Below are positions 15,944 through 25,030 of a DNA stretch of 64,000 bases, in pieces. The notes under the pieces were generated by a model. The model was given only the letters and a program-made list of their open reading frames with translations. It had not been told where the DNA came from and ran no database searches. The first letter of the stretch is position 1; each line of letters begins with the position of its first letter. The position numbers and the translations under genes are program-made. The stretch comes from Bin103 sp002238925 (GTDB lineage: Bacteria > Spirochaetota > Spirochaetia > SZUA-6 > Bin103), in NCBI GenBank assembly GCA_965208065.1, contig OZ242313.1, positions 3,224,001 through 3,288,000 on the forward strand. Reading direction: 5' to 3'.

Positions 15944-17029
15944 ATGTCCCAGACCATCAAACTGGCAGTTATTCCCGGCGACGGCACCGGCCCCGAGGTC
16001 ACGGCCGAAGCGTGCAAGGTGCTGGAAGCAGTCGCACCCCTGGAGGACGTGACTTTCGAACGGGTCGACTTCGACTACGGCGGCGACCGCTACCTGGCCA
16101 CCGGCGAGGTAATCACCGAACAGCAGATCGACGAGCTGCGCCAGTTCGACGCCATCTACCTGGGCGCCATCGGGCACCCGGAGGTAAAACCCGGCATCCT
16201 GGAGAAGGGCCTGCTGCTGTCGATTCGCTTCCAGCTCGACCAGTACATCAACCTGCGCCCGGTAAAGCTCTATCCCGGCGTCGACTGCCCCCTCAAGGAC
16301 AAGGGCCCGGAGCATATTCGCTTCGACGTGATTCGCGAGAACACCGAGGACCTGTACTGCGGCGCCGGCGGCTTCCTGCGCAAGAACACCGCGCAGGAAA
16401 TTGCCACCCAGGAAATGATCGCCACCCGCTTCGGCGCCGACCGCTGCCTGCGCTGGGCATTCGAGCACTGCCGGCGGCGCAACGACCGCAAGCAGCTCAC
16501 CCTGGTGCACAAGACCAACGTGCTCACCTTCGCGGCCAACCTGTGGGAGCGCGCCTTCCACGAGATGGGCGAAGCCGAGTTCCCGGACATCACGCGCGAC
16601 TACAATCACATCGACGCCGCCTGCATGTGGTTCGTCAAGAATCCCGAGTTCTACGACACCATCGTGGTGCCCAACATGTTCGGCGACATCATCACCGATA
16701 TCGGCGCAATGATTCAGGGCGGCCTCGGCGTTTCCGCCGGCGGCAACATCAACCCGGACCCGGGCGGTTGCAGCATGTTCGAGTGCATGGGCGGCTCGGC
16801 CCCCAAGTACACCGGCCAGAACGTGATCAATCCGATCGCCGCGATCGCCGCCATGGGCATGCTGCTGAGCGTGATCGGCGAGCAGAAGGGGCTCGACAAC
16901 CTGGTGCGCGCCGGGCAGCGGGTCGATGCCGCCATCGGCAACACCACCCCGAAGATGAGCAGCATGTCCGCCGGCCAGATGGGCCACTCCACCAGCGCGA
17001 TCGGAGACCTGGTAGCCGAGTCGCTGTAG
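15944..17029 (+). CDS. leuB: 3-isopropylmalate dehydrogenase-like enzyme
   Basis: Beta-decarboxylating dehydrogenase of 361 residues from the isocitrate/isopropylmalate family. Opening LAVIPGDGTGPEVTAEACK, substrate loop LDQYINLRPVKLYPG, RENTEDLYCGAGG, VHKTNVLTFAANLW, the metal site VVPNMFGDIITDIGAMIQGG and the C-terminal nucleotide loop GSAPKYTGQNVINPIAAI. LeuB converts 3-isopropylmalate to 2-ketoisocaproate precursor in leucine synthesis; tartrate dehydrogenases are close relatives. No leuA, leuC or leuD is in the window, so the physiological substrate is less certain than the family. A GTAACAACGGAGC-like stretch with an AGAG precedes the ATG. Confidence 0.85.
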   Translation: MSQTIKLAVIPGDGTGPEVTAEACKVLEAVAPLEDVTFERVDFDYGGDRYLATGEVITEQQIDELRQFDAIYLGAIGHPEVKPGILEKGLLLSIRFQLDQYINLRPVKLYPGVDCPLKDKGPEHIRFDVIRENTEDLYCGAGGFLRKNTAQEIATQEMIATRFGADRCLRWAFEHCRRRNDRKQLTLVHKTNVLTFAANLWERAFHEMGEAEFPDITRDYNHIDAACMWFVKNPEFYDTIVVPNMFGDIITDIGAMIQGGLGVSAGGNINPDPGGCSMFECMGGSAPKYTGQNVINPIAAIAAMGMLLSVIGEQKGLDNLVRAGQRVDAAIGNTTPKMSSMSAGQMGHSTSAIGDLVAESL

Positions 17030-17070
17030 CCGGGTGTAGTCCGAACGGCCGCGACGGATTGGATTTCTCG

Positions 17071-18459
17071 TTGATTCGCCCGCGACGGCGGCTCGCGCTT
17101 GCGCTCGTCCCGTTGGGCACAGCCTTCCTGCTGTCATTGCAGGGCTGCGAGCAGTTGTTTCCCGAGCACCCTGTTCAGCCTGTTGCCGCGCCGATTGCCC
17201 ACGCCCAGCCAAGTGCGCCAGGCGAGCCGGCCGAGCACGCCGACACGCCGGAGGAGGCGACCCGGATCGTGCAAGGGGCGCCTCAGTCGGGCTCCTTCGA
17301 GAGCGCGGACGACGTCGACTTCTTCGCGGTGGAGGTCGCCGCCGAGAGCCACCTGTATGTGAGCACCGATCAGGGCGCCGCGCACCACGCGCAAACCACG
17401 GTCAGCGTGCAGGGGCCCGGCGGCGAGTGGTCCGACGGAGACCAGGACGTGCTGGTGCCGGACGCGGTACCCGGCACCTACCACATCAAGGTGGAACCGG
17501 CCACCGGCGAGCCGGGTGCCGATGCCGGCTACGACCTGGCGGTGTGGACCATCGGTCCGGCAAACGATTCCTTCGACATACAGCTCCGCTACGTGGGAAT
17601 CCCGCCGACCGCTGCCCAGAAGCACGTGTTCGAGCAGGCGGCGGCGTTCTGGGAGAGCGCGCTGGAGGAGAACGAGCGCACGATTCCGGCACCGATGAAG
17701 TCGTCTTCCGATCGGTGTCAGGGCACGCCGTCGCACTTCGGGGAGCTGGTCGACGACCTGCTGATCAACGTGCAACTCGAAGACCTGGACGGACACGGGC
17801 ACACGCTGGCGGTCGGCGGCTACTGCATTCACCGGCTGCGCGAGGGGCGCCCGGACCTTCCGGTCATCGCGATCATCAAGTTCGACACCGCCGACATCGG
17901 ATGGTTTGAAGCCGAACGCTCGCTGCGCGAACTGGCGATTCACGAGATGGCGCATGCCCTGGGATTCGGCATGGACCTGTGGCGCGACCGCGGATACCTG
18001 CACAATCCGACCATCCCCGAACCGGGCGACGAGCCCATCGACCCACCTCCCGATACCTACTTCTCCGGTCCGCAAGCCGGCCGTGAGTTCCAGGCCGCCG
18101 GCGGCACATCGCAGGGGGTGCCGGTCGAGAACGACATTGTGAATTACCGCGAGGGCAGCCTGGACAGTCACTGGCGAGAGCAAGTGTTCGAGAACGAGAT
18201 CATGACCGCCAACGTCGGCGCCAACGCGCTGATCAGCCGCGTGACGCTCGGGTCGCTCGAAGACCTCGGCTACGCCGTCAACTACGAGGTCGCGGATCCA
18301 TACCGCCTGTCCCGGCTATCCATCCGGTCTGTCCTGCGCTCCGCTTCGGGGGTTGCACCGGCCGCCGCCGCCGTCCCGGTCGCCGACGACATCTACCCGG
18401 TGCCGCCGCGCCCGCTTGAGCTGCCGGACGAACTGGTCGAAGCCCTACTCAACCGCTGA
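17071..18459 (+). CDS. Leishmanolysin-like zinc metallopeptidase lipoprotein
   Basis: Secreted lipoprotein of about 462 residues. The signal (RRRLALALVPLGTAFLLSLQ) ends with a lipobox-like LQGC. Residues about 50-170 form a beta-rich pre-domain (SADDVDFFAVEV, PGTYHIKVEPATG) like the bacterial pre-peptidase C-terminal type fold. The peptidase part has the zinc motif HEMAHALGFG, a possible third ligand in SHWREQV and the Met turn ENEIMTANVG, with VTLGSLEDLGYAVNY after it, as in M8 leishmanolysins. The stop-free frame extends far upstream, but the region before 17059 is shadow of other genes. TTG at 17071 was chosen because the signal peptide starts there; TTG at 17059 is an alternative. Likely an extracellular or surface protease. 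Confidence 0.8.
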   Translation: MIRPRRRLALALVPLGTAFLLSLQGCEQLFPEHPVQPVAAPIAHAQPSAPGEPAEHADTPEEATRIVQGAPQSGSFESADDVDFFAVEVAAESHLYVSTDQGAAHHAQTTVSVQGPGGEWSDGDQDVLVPDAVPGTYHIKVEPATGEPGADAGYDLAVWTIGPANDSFDIQLRYVGIPPTAAQKHVFEQAAAFWESALEENERTIPAPMKSSSDRCQGTPSHFGELVDDLLINVQLEDLDGHGHTLAVGGYCIHRLREGRPDLPVIAIIKFDTADIGWFEAERSLRELAIHEMAHALGFGMDLWRDRGYLHNPTIPEPGDEPIDPPPDTYFSGPQAGREFQAAGGTSQGVPVENDIVNYREGSLDSHWREQVFENEIMTANVGANALISRVTLGSLEDLGYAVNYEVADPYRLSRLSIRSVLRSASGVAPAAAAVPVADDIYPVPPRPLELPDELVEALLNR

Positions 18460-18471
18460 CCGGCGGCGCAC

Positions 18472-19593
18472 ATGCCGGGTACGATGGCAATCGTCATGCC
18501 CGACCACGGTACCTCCGACTCTTCGCTGCAGTCGCTGCCGGTGCCGCCGCCGGTGCGGCCCATGCTCGCCAAGCGGGTGGACGGCATCCCGCGCGGCGAC
18601 GGCTGGCTGTTCGAACCGAAGTGGGACGGGTTCCGCACCCTGGTGTTCCGCAATGGGGACGACCTGCTGCTGCAGAGCCGCGACCTGAAGCCGATGAACC
18701 GCTACTTTCCGGAACTCGCCGCGCCGCTGCTTGAACAGTTGCCGGAACGCTGCGCGATCGACGGCGAGCTGGTCATCGCGGCCGCGGGCGGACTGGAGTT
18801 CGAGACCCTGCAGGCACGCATTCACCCGGCCGCGTCGCGGGTGGCGATGCTGGCGGAGAACACGCCGGCGTCGCTGGTGGCGTGGGACCTGCTCTGCTTC
18901 GGCGACCGCGACCTGACCGCGGCCCCGTTCCGCGAGCGCCGCGCTTTGTTGGAGCGCCTGCTCGCCGTGGCCCGCCCGCCGCTGCACGTGACGCCGGTCA
19001 CCGCCAGCCCCGCGCAGGCGGAGGACTGGTTTCGGCGCTTCGAAGGAGCCGGCCTGGACGGCATAATGGCCAAGGACCCCGAGGGCGCCTACCAGCCGGG
19101 CAAGCGCGCCATGCTGAAGGTCAAGCACCGCCGCACCGCGGACTGCGTGGTGGCCGGACTGCGCTGGCATCGCGGCGCGCCGGAAGAGCGCGTCGGTTCG
19201 CTGCTGCTCGGGCTGTACGACGGCGACGGGCGCCTGCACCACATCGGCGTGGTGGGCAGCTTCAGCGCGGCGCGCCGGAGCGCGCTCGCCAGTGAGTTGC
19301 GTCCGTATCGCACGCAGGGCGAGGAGCACCCGTGGCAGGGCTGGTCGGGCGCCGGCTCGCAGCGCAGGCCCGGCGCCGTGAGCCGCTGGAGTTCCGGCAA
19401 GGACCTGAGCTGGGTGCCGCTGCGCCCGGAGCTGGTGGTCGAGGTGAGCTACGATCACATGCAGGGCAGCCGCCTGCGCCACACCGCCCAGTTCGTGCGC
19501 TGGCGCCCGGACAAGGATCCGAACGAGTGCACCTACGACCAGCTCGAAGTAACCGCTCCGTACGAGCTGCAGCGCATTTTCGGCGCCGGCTGA
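18472..19593 (+). CDS. ATP-dependent DNA ligase (LigC/LigD-like)
   Basis: Nucleic-acid ligase of 373 residues made of an adenylation domain and an OB domain. The catalytic Lys is K50 in FEPKWDGFRTLV (motif I). Other nucleotidyltransferase motifs are IDGELVIA (III), SLVAWDLLCFGDRD (IIIa), LDGIMAKDPEGAY (IV) and AMLKVKHRRTADCVVAG (V). The OB domain covers roughly residues 230-370 (LLLGLYDGDGRLHHIG, LVVEVSYDHMQGSRLRH). There is no polymerase or nuclease domain and no Ku gene nearby, so it looks like a stand-alone LigC-type enzyme for repair. The ATG at 18472 was used; ATGs at 18484 and 18496 are alternatives. It follows the metallopeptidase by 12 bases. Confidence 0.92.
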   Translation: MPGTMAIVMPDHGTSDSSLQSLPVPPPVRPMLAKRVDGIPRGDGWLFEPKWDGFRTLVFRNGDDLLLQSRDLKPMNRYFPELAAPLLEQLPERCAIDGELVIAAAGGLEFETLQARIHPAASRVAMLAENTPASLVAWDLLCFGDRDLTAAPFRERRALLERLLAVARPPLHVTPVTASPAQAEDWFRRFEGAGLDGIMAKDPEGAYQPGKRAMLKVKHRRTADCVVAGLRWHRGAPEERVGSLLLGLYDGDGRLHHIGVVGSFSAARRSALASELRPYRTQGEEHPWQGWSGAGSQRRPGAVSRWSSGKDLSWVPLRPELVVEVSYDHMQGSRLRHTAQFVRWRPDKDPNECTYDQLEVTAPYELQRIFGAG

Positions 19594-19630
19594 TCAGTGC
19601 CGGACCCCGTTGGCGCAGCCGGCCCTGCTA

Positions 19631-21106
19631 TTACGGCACCGCGAGCCAACGTTCGATCTTGGCGGCAATGTCGAGGTCACACGAACCCGAATCCGGCTCC
19701 GGCTCGGCTTCCGCGCTGCTCAGCGCGGGACGGATCGGTTCCGCCCTGATCCGGTTGCCACCCTGGTAAACGAACAGGCAGCCGGTGCGCGCCTGCTCCC
19801 CGTCGCCGGCGTTGTCGAGAATTACGTACCGGTATGCGCCGGTAGTGAACAGATAGTAGAGTTTGGCGCGCCCGCCCACTTCCTGAATCGTTGTACCGTT
19901 ACTCAACAACAGGTCAGGTTCGTCGTCGGGCGCGGACTCCACCCGCCAGGAGGCATAGCGCGGCCTATTGGCTACTTGGTCGATTCTGATGCGGTGTGAG
20001 CTGCCTGTCCACTCGAACACGCGGACTTCCGGCGGGACTGACTCGGCGCCTCGCGCCGCCGCCACCGACTGTCCGCCGGTTTTGGCGAGTCGCGGGTTGC
20101 CGGACAGATCGAAAGTCAGTTCGGTGCGCCCGTACAGCGCGGCCGGAACGCTGCCCTCGAGGTCGTTGTCAGCGAGGTCCAACACCTCGAGCCGGCCCAG
20201 ATCCCGGACCAGCGCGGTCGGGATACCGCCGCCCAACCTGTTCCCGGACAGGTCCAGCACTTCCAGGCTTGCCAACCGGGCCAACCGCACCGGTATCAGG
20301 CCGCTGAGCACGTTTCCGCCCAGGTGGAGCAACTCGAGGTCGGTCAGCTTGTCGAGCTCGGGCGGAATCGGCCCGCTGAGGCGGTTGTACGCCAGATCCA
20401 GGCGCTCCAGGTCGGCAAGCTCGCCCAGCTCGCCGGGAATGGGTCCGCTCAATCGGTTGCCGGCGAGGTACAACGTCTGCAGATCGGCGAGCGCGCCGAA
20501 CTCGCTCGGGATTGGTCCCGCCAATCCGTTGTAGCGCAGGTCGAGCACCTCCAGATCCGCCAGGCTGGCAAGGTCGCGCGGTATGCTCCCGCTCAGCTTG
20601 TTGCCGGCCAGATCCAGCAGCTCCAGGTCGACCAGGTTGGCCAACGCGGCCGGGATCGTTCCGGTCAAGTCGTTATGGGACAAGTCCAGCAACTCCAGGT
20701 CGGCCAGGTCGGCCAACGCGGCGGGGATGCTCCCGGCGAGCCGGTTGTGGGCGAGGTCGAGCACTTCCAGCTCGGAAAGACGGCCCAGCTCGCCCGGGAT
20801 GCCGCCCTCCAGCCCCTGCCACGCCAGCGCTACGCGCGTTACCCGCCTGCCGGGCGCGTCCACCGTGACGCCGTCCCACTCGTCGAGCTCCAGGTCGGGG
20901 CTCCAGTTCAACCCGTCATCGCCGGTCCACCGTTCGCTCGCCTCCAGCAGCGCCGTGCAATCGGCCAGCAGACCGGGGTTGCCATGCGGGTCGGCGACCG
21001 CCAGCCCGGTTGCGCAGTCGGCCTGCGCGGCAGCGATGGCCGCCACCACGAACAGCAAGCCGCCGGCGCCCCCCAACACGCACGTGCGCCGCCGGCGTCC
21101 GCACAT
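19631..21106 (-). CDS. Secreted leucine-rich-repeat protein
   Basis: Protein of about 491 residues with a signal peptide (CVLGGAGGLLFVVAAIAAAQA) followed by about ten 24-residue leucine-rich repeats of the plant-specific type, consensus LxxLELLDLSxNxLxGxIPxxLxxL. Examples are LDLSHNDLTGTIPAALANLV and LYLAGNRLSGPIPGELGELA. The segment before the repeats (LLEASERWTGDDGLNWSPDL, DEWDGVTVD) is typical of bacterial LRR proteins of this class. After the repeats a C-terminal beta-rich domain follows (VRVFEWTGSSHRIRI). LRR proteins of this kind are common in sponge symbionts and are proposed to mediate host interaction; that is inference. ATG at 21106 was chosen for the compact signal; 21142 and 21214 are alternatives. 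Confidence 0.85.
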   Translation of the reverse strand: MCGRRRRTCVLGGAGGLLFVVAAIAAAQADCATGLAVADPHGNPGLLADCTALLEASERWTGDDGLNWSPDLELDEWDGVTVDAPGRRVTRVALAWQGLEGGIPGELGRLSELEVLDLAHNRLAGSIPAALADLADLELLDLSHNDLTGTIPAALANLVDLELLDLAGNKLSGSIPRDLASLADLEVLDLRYNGLAGPIPSEFGALADLQTLYLAGNRLSGPIPGELGELADLERLDLAYNRLSGPIPPELDKLTDLELLHLGGNVLSGLIPVRLARLASLEVLDLSGNRLGGGIPTALVRDLGRLEVLDLADNDLEGSVPAALYGRTELTFDLSGNPRLAKTGGQSVAAARGAESVPPEVRVFEWTGSSHRIRIDQVANRPRYASWRVESAPDDEPDLLLSNGTTIQEVGGRAKLYYLFTTGAYRYVILDNAGDGEQARTGCLFVYQGGNRIRAEPIRPALSSAEAEPEPDSGSCDLDIAAKIERWLAVP

Positions 21107-21291
21107 CCCGCACTCGCCGCGCTGTCGTGTTCGTGCTCGCATTGTCCGAACCGTGCCCGAGATCGTTCGTTCTGGCAACGTCCGGACGCCGCCGCGCACC
21201 GGTCGGCGGGACACACCGGGTGGTGAATTGGTATAGACTCGGGGCCGTATATGAACAGCCCGAGAGTCGTGGTGATAGCAGGCCGGATCGC

Positions 21292-21876
21292 ATGCCGAAC
21301 AGCCATTTCTTTGCCTACCTGTCGCGGATGAAGTTCATCCACCGGTGGGGCCTGATGCGCAACACGCAGGTGGAGAACATCCAGGAACACAGCCTGCAGG
21401 TGGCGATGATCGCGCACGCGCTGGCGCTGATCCGCAACCGCCTGTTCGGGGGCAGCCTCGATCCCGAACGGGTCACGGTTCTGGCAGTGTTTCACGAGGT
21501 CAGCGAAGTGATCACCGGCGACTTCCCGAGCCCTCTGAAGTACTTCAACCCGGAGATCAGCCGCGCCTACTCGGCGATCGAACAGATCGCGAACCGCAAG
21601 CTGTGGGATATGATTCCGCGTGAGCTGCAGCCGGATTACCGCTCCGTGCTGTTCCGGGAGGCGGGCGACGCGGACGCCTGGGAGCTGGTGAAAGCGGCCG
21701 ACAAGATCAGCGCCTACACCAAGTGCCTGGAAGAGCTGAAGGCCGGAAATCAAGAATTCGCCAAGGCCAAGGACAGCCTGGAGCGCGAGATCGCCGAATT
21801 GGGACAGGGCGAGGTCGACTACTTCATGCGCGAGTTCGTGCACAGCTTCACCCTCGCGCTCGACGAACTGAATTGA
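21292..21876 (+). CDS. yfbR: YfbR-like 5'-deoxynucleotidase with HE in place of the HD pair
   Basis: HD-superfamily phosphohydrolase of 194 residues, almost collinear with E. coli YfbR (199 residues), which dephosphorylates deoxyribonucleoside 5'-monophosphates. Conserved blocks are SHFFAYLSRMKFIHRW, EHSLQVAMIAHAL (metal-binding His), EVITGDFPSPLKYFNPEI, KAADKISAYTKCLEELKAGN (metal-binding Asp) and YFMREFVHSFTLALDELN. The position that is His-Asp in the YfbR family reads FHEVSEVITGD here, an Asp to Glu change in the metal ligand pair (codon gag). The ATG at 21292 fits the family start. It is transcribed toward the ABC importer but the promoter below suggests separate transcription. Confidence 0.88.
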   Translation: MPNSHFFAYLSRMKFIHRWGLMRNTQVENIQEHSLQVAMIAHALALIRNRLFGGSLDPERVTVLAVFHEVSEVITGDFPSPLKYFNPEISRAYSAIEQIANRKLWDMIPRELQPDYRSVLFREAGDADAWELVKAADKISAYTKCLEELKAGNQEFAKAKDSLEREIAELGQGEVDYFMREFVHSFTLALDELN

Positions 21877-21913
21877 ACTGACTGTGTCGTTCGGGGGTCC
21901 AGGCTGACGCTGG

Positions 21914-21942
21914 TTGTTTGCCCGTCCATCTGTACCTATATT
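21914..21942 (+). promoter_or_regulatory. Putative sigma-70-type promoter for the first ABC importer
   Basis: TTGTTT at 21914-21919 and TATATT at 21937-21942 are separated by 17 bases, in the 105-base gap before the binding-protein gene at 21982. A strong ribosome site AAAGGAGG follows. Prediction from base pattern only. Confidence 0.5.
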
Positions 21943-21981
21943 GATGGTTCGTCTTTTCAGGCGATTCCAAAGGAGGAATGA

Positions 21982-23940
21982 ATGAAGCAACTGGGCAGCG
22001 CAATCCTTGCGTTCTTGATCGCGGGATTTCTGTTTGCATCTGGCGAGACTGACGAGCCTGACTCATCGCCGTCGATGGCCGCCGGCAATGAGTCGCCGGT
22101 GCTGGCAGCGATGGTGAGCGCCGGCGACCTGCCGGCATTGAGCGACCGGCTGCCGAACGACCCGTTCGTGGCCACGGTCAGCGAGTCGATCGGCACCTAC
22201 GGGGGCACCCTGCGACTGGTGTCGAACGAGGCCGGCAAGATCGGCGACGGCCGCAACGGCGTCACCGTGGCGAGCCTGGTGAAAGCCGATGTCGACACCG
22301 TGTCCGTGATCCCCCATCTCGCCAAGGAGTTCTTCTGGGAGACCAGCCAGACCCTGGTGTTCGTGCTCCGCGAAGGCACCAGGTGGTCGGACGGCACGCC
22401 GCTCACCACCGCCGACGTACGGTTCTGGTGGGAGGATTACTCGCTCAACGGCGAGTTGCGCCCCTCCGGCCTTCCATCAGGCGACTTCGTAACGCCGGCG
22501 GGCGTGGCCAACGTGGTGATCGTGGACGACTACACATTCAAGATCGAGTTCAAGGATCCCAATCCGCTCTACCTGGAGACGGCCACCAAGCGCAGCGAGT
22601 ACCAGGACGCATTCCCGCTGATGCCGGCGCACTATCTGAGCCGCTTCCACAAGGACCACGCGGATGCCGACGAGCTTGCCAAGATGGTAGCCGACGCCGG
22701 CTTCGAAGACTGGACTCAGTTGTTCACTTCCAAGCTGGAGTCGTATTGGGATACGCGCTCGGCGGACAACCTCGGCGCGCCGAGCCTGCACTCTTACGTG
22801 GTGTCGGAAATCGGACCGAACTATTTCAAGCTGGACCGGAATCCGTACTACTGGAAGGTGGACGCAGACGGCAATCAGCTGCCCTACATCGACGACATCC
22901 ACATCCAGGTGGTTGGCCGGGAACTGTACCACGGCAAGGTCGCGGCCGGCGAGGCCGACTTCGCCGCGCGGCGCACCGATCTGAAAGAGCTGGCCCTGTA
23001 CAAGAGTGGTGAAGACAGCGGCGACTACCAGGTTCTGCTTTGGAACGCGGTCGGCGACGGCGACTACATGGTGCTGCTCAACTTCAACTCGCCCACCCCC
23101 GCCAACGAGGAGCTGATTCAGAACCTGAAATTCCGGCAGGCGCTTTCGATCGCCATCGACCGCGAAGACTTCAACAACGTCATCAACACCGGCCTGGCTA
23201 TCCCGCAGCAGATGACGCTGCTGCCCACCTCGCGCTTCTTCAAGGAGGAGTACGCGCAGAGTTGGGCACAACATGATGTCGACCTGGCGAACCAGATGCT
23301 GGACGAGCTGGGGCTGCAATGGGATGCGAACGGCGAATTCAGAATCGGGCCGGACGGCAAGAAGATTTCCTTTCTGCTCGAGGAGGGCGGCGAGCGCCCG
23401 ATCGAGGCGGCCGAGCTGCTCGCCGAGTACTGGCGGGCGATCGGCATCGACATGGATATCAAGCTGATCGACCGTGAACTGTTTCACCTGCACATGGCGC
23501 AGAACGAAGGTCTGGACGTGCACATAACCAAGTACGGCATGATGGACGGCGCCTTTATCGCGCGCCCGGACATGTTCCTGCCGGTCGAGGTAGGCGGCAC
23601 CGATACCTGGGCCACCCTGTGGGCGCGCTGGCGTGAAAACACCTACGAGGGCCAGAACCACGAGGTGTTCGAAAAACCGCCGGACGACGTGATCGAGCTG
23701 ATCGACACCTGGGAGCAACTGAAGTACGAGGTCGACGAAGACGAGGTGAAGCGGCTGGCCGACATTCTCCTCAAGTCGCAGGCCGAGAACCTGTGGACGA
23801 TCGGGATCACCACCGGTGGCGTGAAGCCGGTTGTCGCCAGCAACCGGCTCGGCAACGTCCTGCAGAAGGGTACCTACACGTATGACTTTCTGCAGTATGC
23901 ACAGTACGCCAACGCCGATACCTGGTTTATCCGCAACTGA
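21982..23940 (+). CDS. ABC importer substrate-binding protein (peptide/nickel family 5)
   Basis: Secreted solute-binding protein of 652 residues. The signal (LGSAILAFLIAGFLFASGE) ends in the FASGETD form common in spirochaete binding proteins, then a Ser/Asp-rich linker. Family motifs are EGTRWSDGTPLTTADVRFWW, FKIEFKDPNPLYLETA, NPYYWKVDADGNQLPYIDDI, the SIAIDREDFNNV helix and IKLIDRELFHLHMAQNE. Binding proteins of this family carry peptides, oligosaccharides or other polar compounds; the ligand is not evident. It is the first gene of an importer with permeases at 24040 and 25031, and a hairpin terminator lies right after it, which should make the binding protein more abundant than the permeases. 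Confidence 0.93.
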   Translation: MKQLGSAILAFLIAGFLFASGETDEPDSSPSMAAGNESPVLAAMVSAGDLPALSDRLPNDPFVATVSESIGTYGGTLRLVSNEAGKIGDGRNGVTVASLVKADVDTVSVIPHLAKEFFWETSQTLVFVLREGTRWSDGTPLTTADVRFWWEDYSLNGELRPSGLPSGDFVTPAGVANVVIVDDYTFKIEFKDPNPLYLETATKRSEYQDAFPLMPAHYLSRFHKDHADADELAKMVADAGFEDWTQLFTSKLESYWDTRSADNLGAPSLHSYVVSEIGPNYFKLDRNPYYWKVDADGNQLPYIDDIHIQVVGRELYHGKVAAGEADFAARRTDLKELALYKSGEDSGDYQVLLWNAVGDGDYMVLLNFNSPTPANEELIQNLKFRQALSIAIDREDFNNVINTGLAIPQQMTLLPTSRFFKEEYAQSWAQHDVDLANQMLDELGLQWDANGEFRIGPDGKKISFLLEEGGERPIEAAELLAEYWRAIGIDMDIKLIDRELFHLHMAQNEGLDVHITKYGMMDGAFIARPDMFLPVEVGGTDTWATLWARWRENTYEGQNHEVFEKPPDDVIELIDTWEQLKYEVDEDEVKRLADILLKSQAENLWTIGITTGGVKPVVASNRLGNVLQKGTYTYDFLQYAQYANADTWFIRN

Positions 23941-23967
23941 GCAGAAACCAGGATCTTCGTTGCGTAG

Positions 23968-24007
23968 AAGGAGGCCCGTCGCAAGCGCGCGGCGGGCTTC
24001 CTTTTTT
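23968..24007 (+). terminator. Partial rho-independent terminator after the binding-protein gene
   Basis: A 15-base stem (23968-23982 with 23989-24003, two wobble or mismatched positions) with a 6-base loop is followed by a T run at 24002-24007. It sits between the binding protein and the first permease gene, so it probably acts as an attenuator within the operon. Confidence 0.75.
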
Positions 24008-24039
24008 GGTACGATGAACACTGCGAGAGCCCTGAAAAC

Positions 24040-25026
24040 ATGACGAAGTACATCGCGCGGCGGTTCGCGTACATGCTGGTGCTGCTGCTGCTGGTCAGCT
24101 TCGTGGCGTTCTTCCTGGTGCAGCTCCCGCCCGGCGACTACGTGACCACGTACATCAACGACCGCATCAACGACGGGCAGGTGGTATCCGCCGCCGAGGT
24201 GGAAGCGCTGCGTGCTCTGTGGGGCCTGGATCGATCGTTCATGTTCCAGTACTGGAAGTGGATCGGGAACGTTGCACGGGGCGAGTTGGGCCGATCATTC
24301 GGCTACGGACAGCAGGTGGTCGACCTGCTCGAGGACCGGCTTGGGCTTACTGCGATGATGTCTCTTGCCACCCTGATCGTGACCTACCTGATCGCACTGC
24401 CGATCGGCATCTATTCGGCCACCCACCAGTACTCGTGGGGAGACTACACGGCATCGGTGGCCGGGTTCATCGGCATGGCGACGCCGAATTTCATCCTCGC
24501 CCTGATCCTGATGCTGTTCTTCCACCGCGTGTTCGGGGTAAGTGTCGGCGGCCTGCTGTCGCAGGAGTTTCAGGGCGCGCCGTGGAGCATCGCCAAGCTG
24601 TGGGATCTGCTCAAGCACCTGCCGATACCGATCCTGGTGATCGGTACGGCCGGGACCGCGGTCGTAATCCGCACCTTGCGCGCCACGCTGCTCGACGAGT
24701 TGCGCAAACAATACGTTATCACCGCGCGCTCGAAAGGGGTCGAGGAAGGCAAGCTGGTAATGAAGTACCCGGTGCGCATCGCCATCAACCCGATGATCAG
24801 CAGCATGTCCGGGATCCTGGTTGGAATCGTGTCCGGCTCCACCATCACCGCCACCGTGCTGAATCTTCCCACCGTCGGGCCGCTGCTGCTCGACTCCCTG
24901 CTGAAGCAGGACGTTTACCTGTCGGGCGCAATCATCATGTTCCAGGGCCTGATGGTGCTGCTTGGCACCTTTCTTTCCGACATGCTGCTTATTGCCGTCG
25001 ACCCGCGGATCAAGTTCGAAGGTTAG
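24040..25026 (+). CDS. ABC importer permease, DppB/OppB type
   Basis: Inner-membrane permease of 328 residues with six predicted helices. It starts MTKYIARRFAYMLVLLLLVS, has the periplasmic N-terminal segment VALRALWGLDRSFMFQYWKW-like region and the cytoplasmic EAA loop VITARSKGVEEGKLVMKY that contacts the ATPase. The C-terminal part ends ILLIAVDPRIKFEG-like (MLLIAVDPRIKFEG), the standard family end. It is the second gene of the importer, 99 bases after the binding protein and behind a hairpin, and is followed by the DppC-type permease. No ATPase gene is present in this operon. Confidence 0.93.
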   Translation: MTKYIARRFAYMLVLLLLVSFVAFFLVQLPPGDYVTTYINDRINDGQVVSAAEVEALRALWGLDRSFMFQYWKWIGNVARGELGRSFGYGQQVVDLLEDRLGLTAMMSLATLIVTYLIALPIGIYSATHQYSWGDYTASVAGFIGMATPNFILALILMLFFHRVFGVSVGGLLSQEFQGAPWSIAKLWDLLKHLPIPILVIGTAGTAVVIRTLRATLLDELRKQYVITARSKGVEEGKLVMKYPVRIAINPMISSMSGILVGIVSGSTITATVLNLPTVGPLLLDSLLKQDVYLSGAIIMFQGLMVLLGTFLSDMLLIAVDPRIKFEG

Positions 25027-25030
25027 GCCG

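Noticed and set aside
14479..17058. Very long plus-strand open frame of about 1,300 codons running into the metallopeptidase gene
   Set aside because: The part before 17059 is antisense of the GMC gene and out of frame with the isopropylmalate dehydrogenase gene. It has low-complexity Arg/Ala/Pro composition typical of shadow frames in GC-rich DNA.
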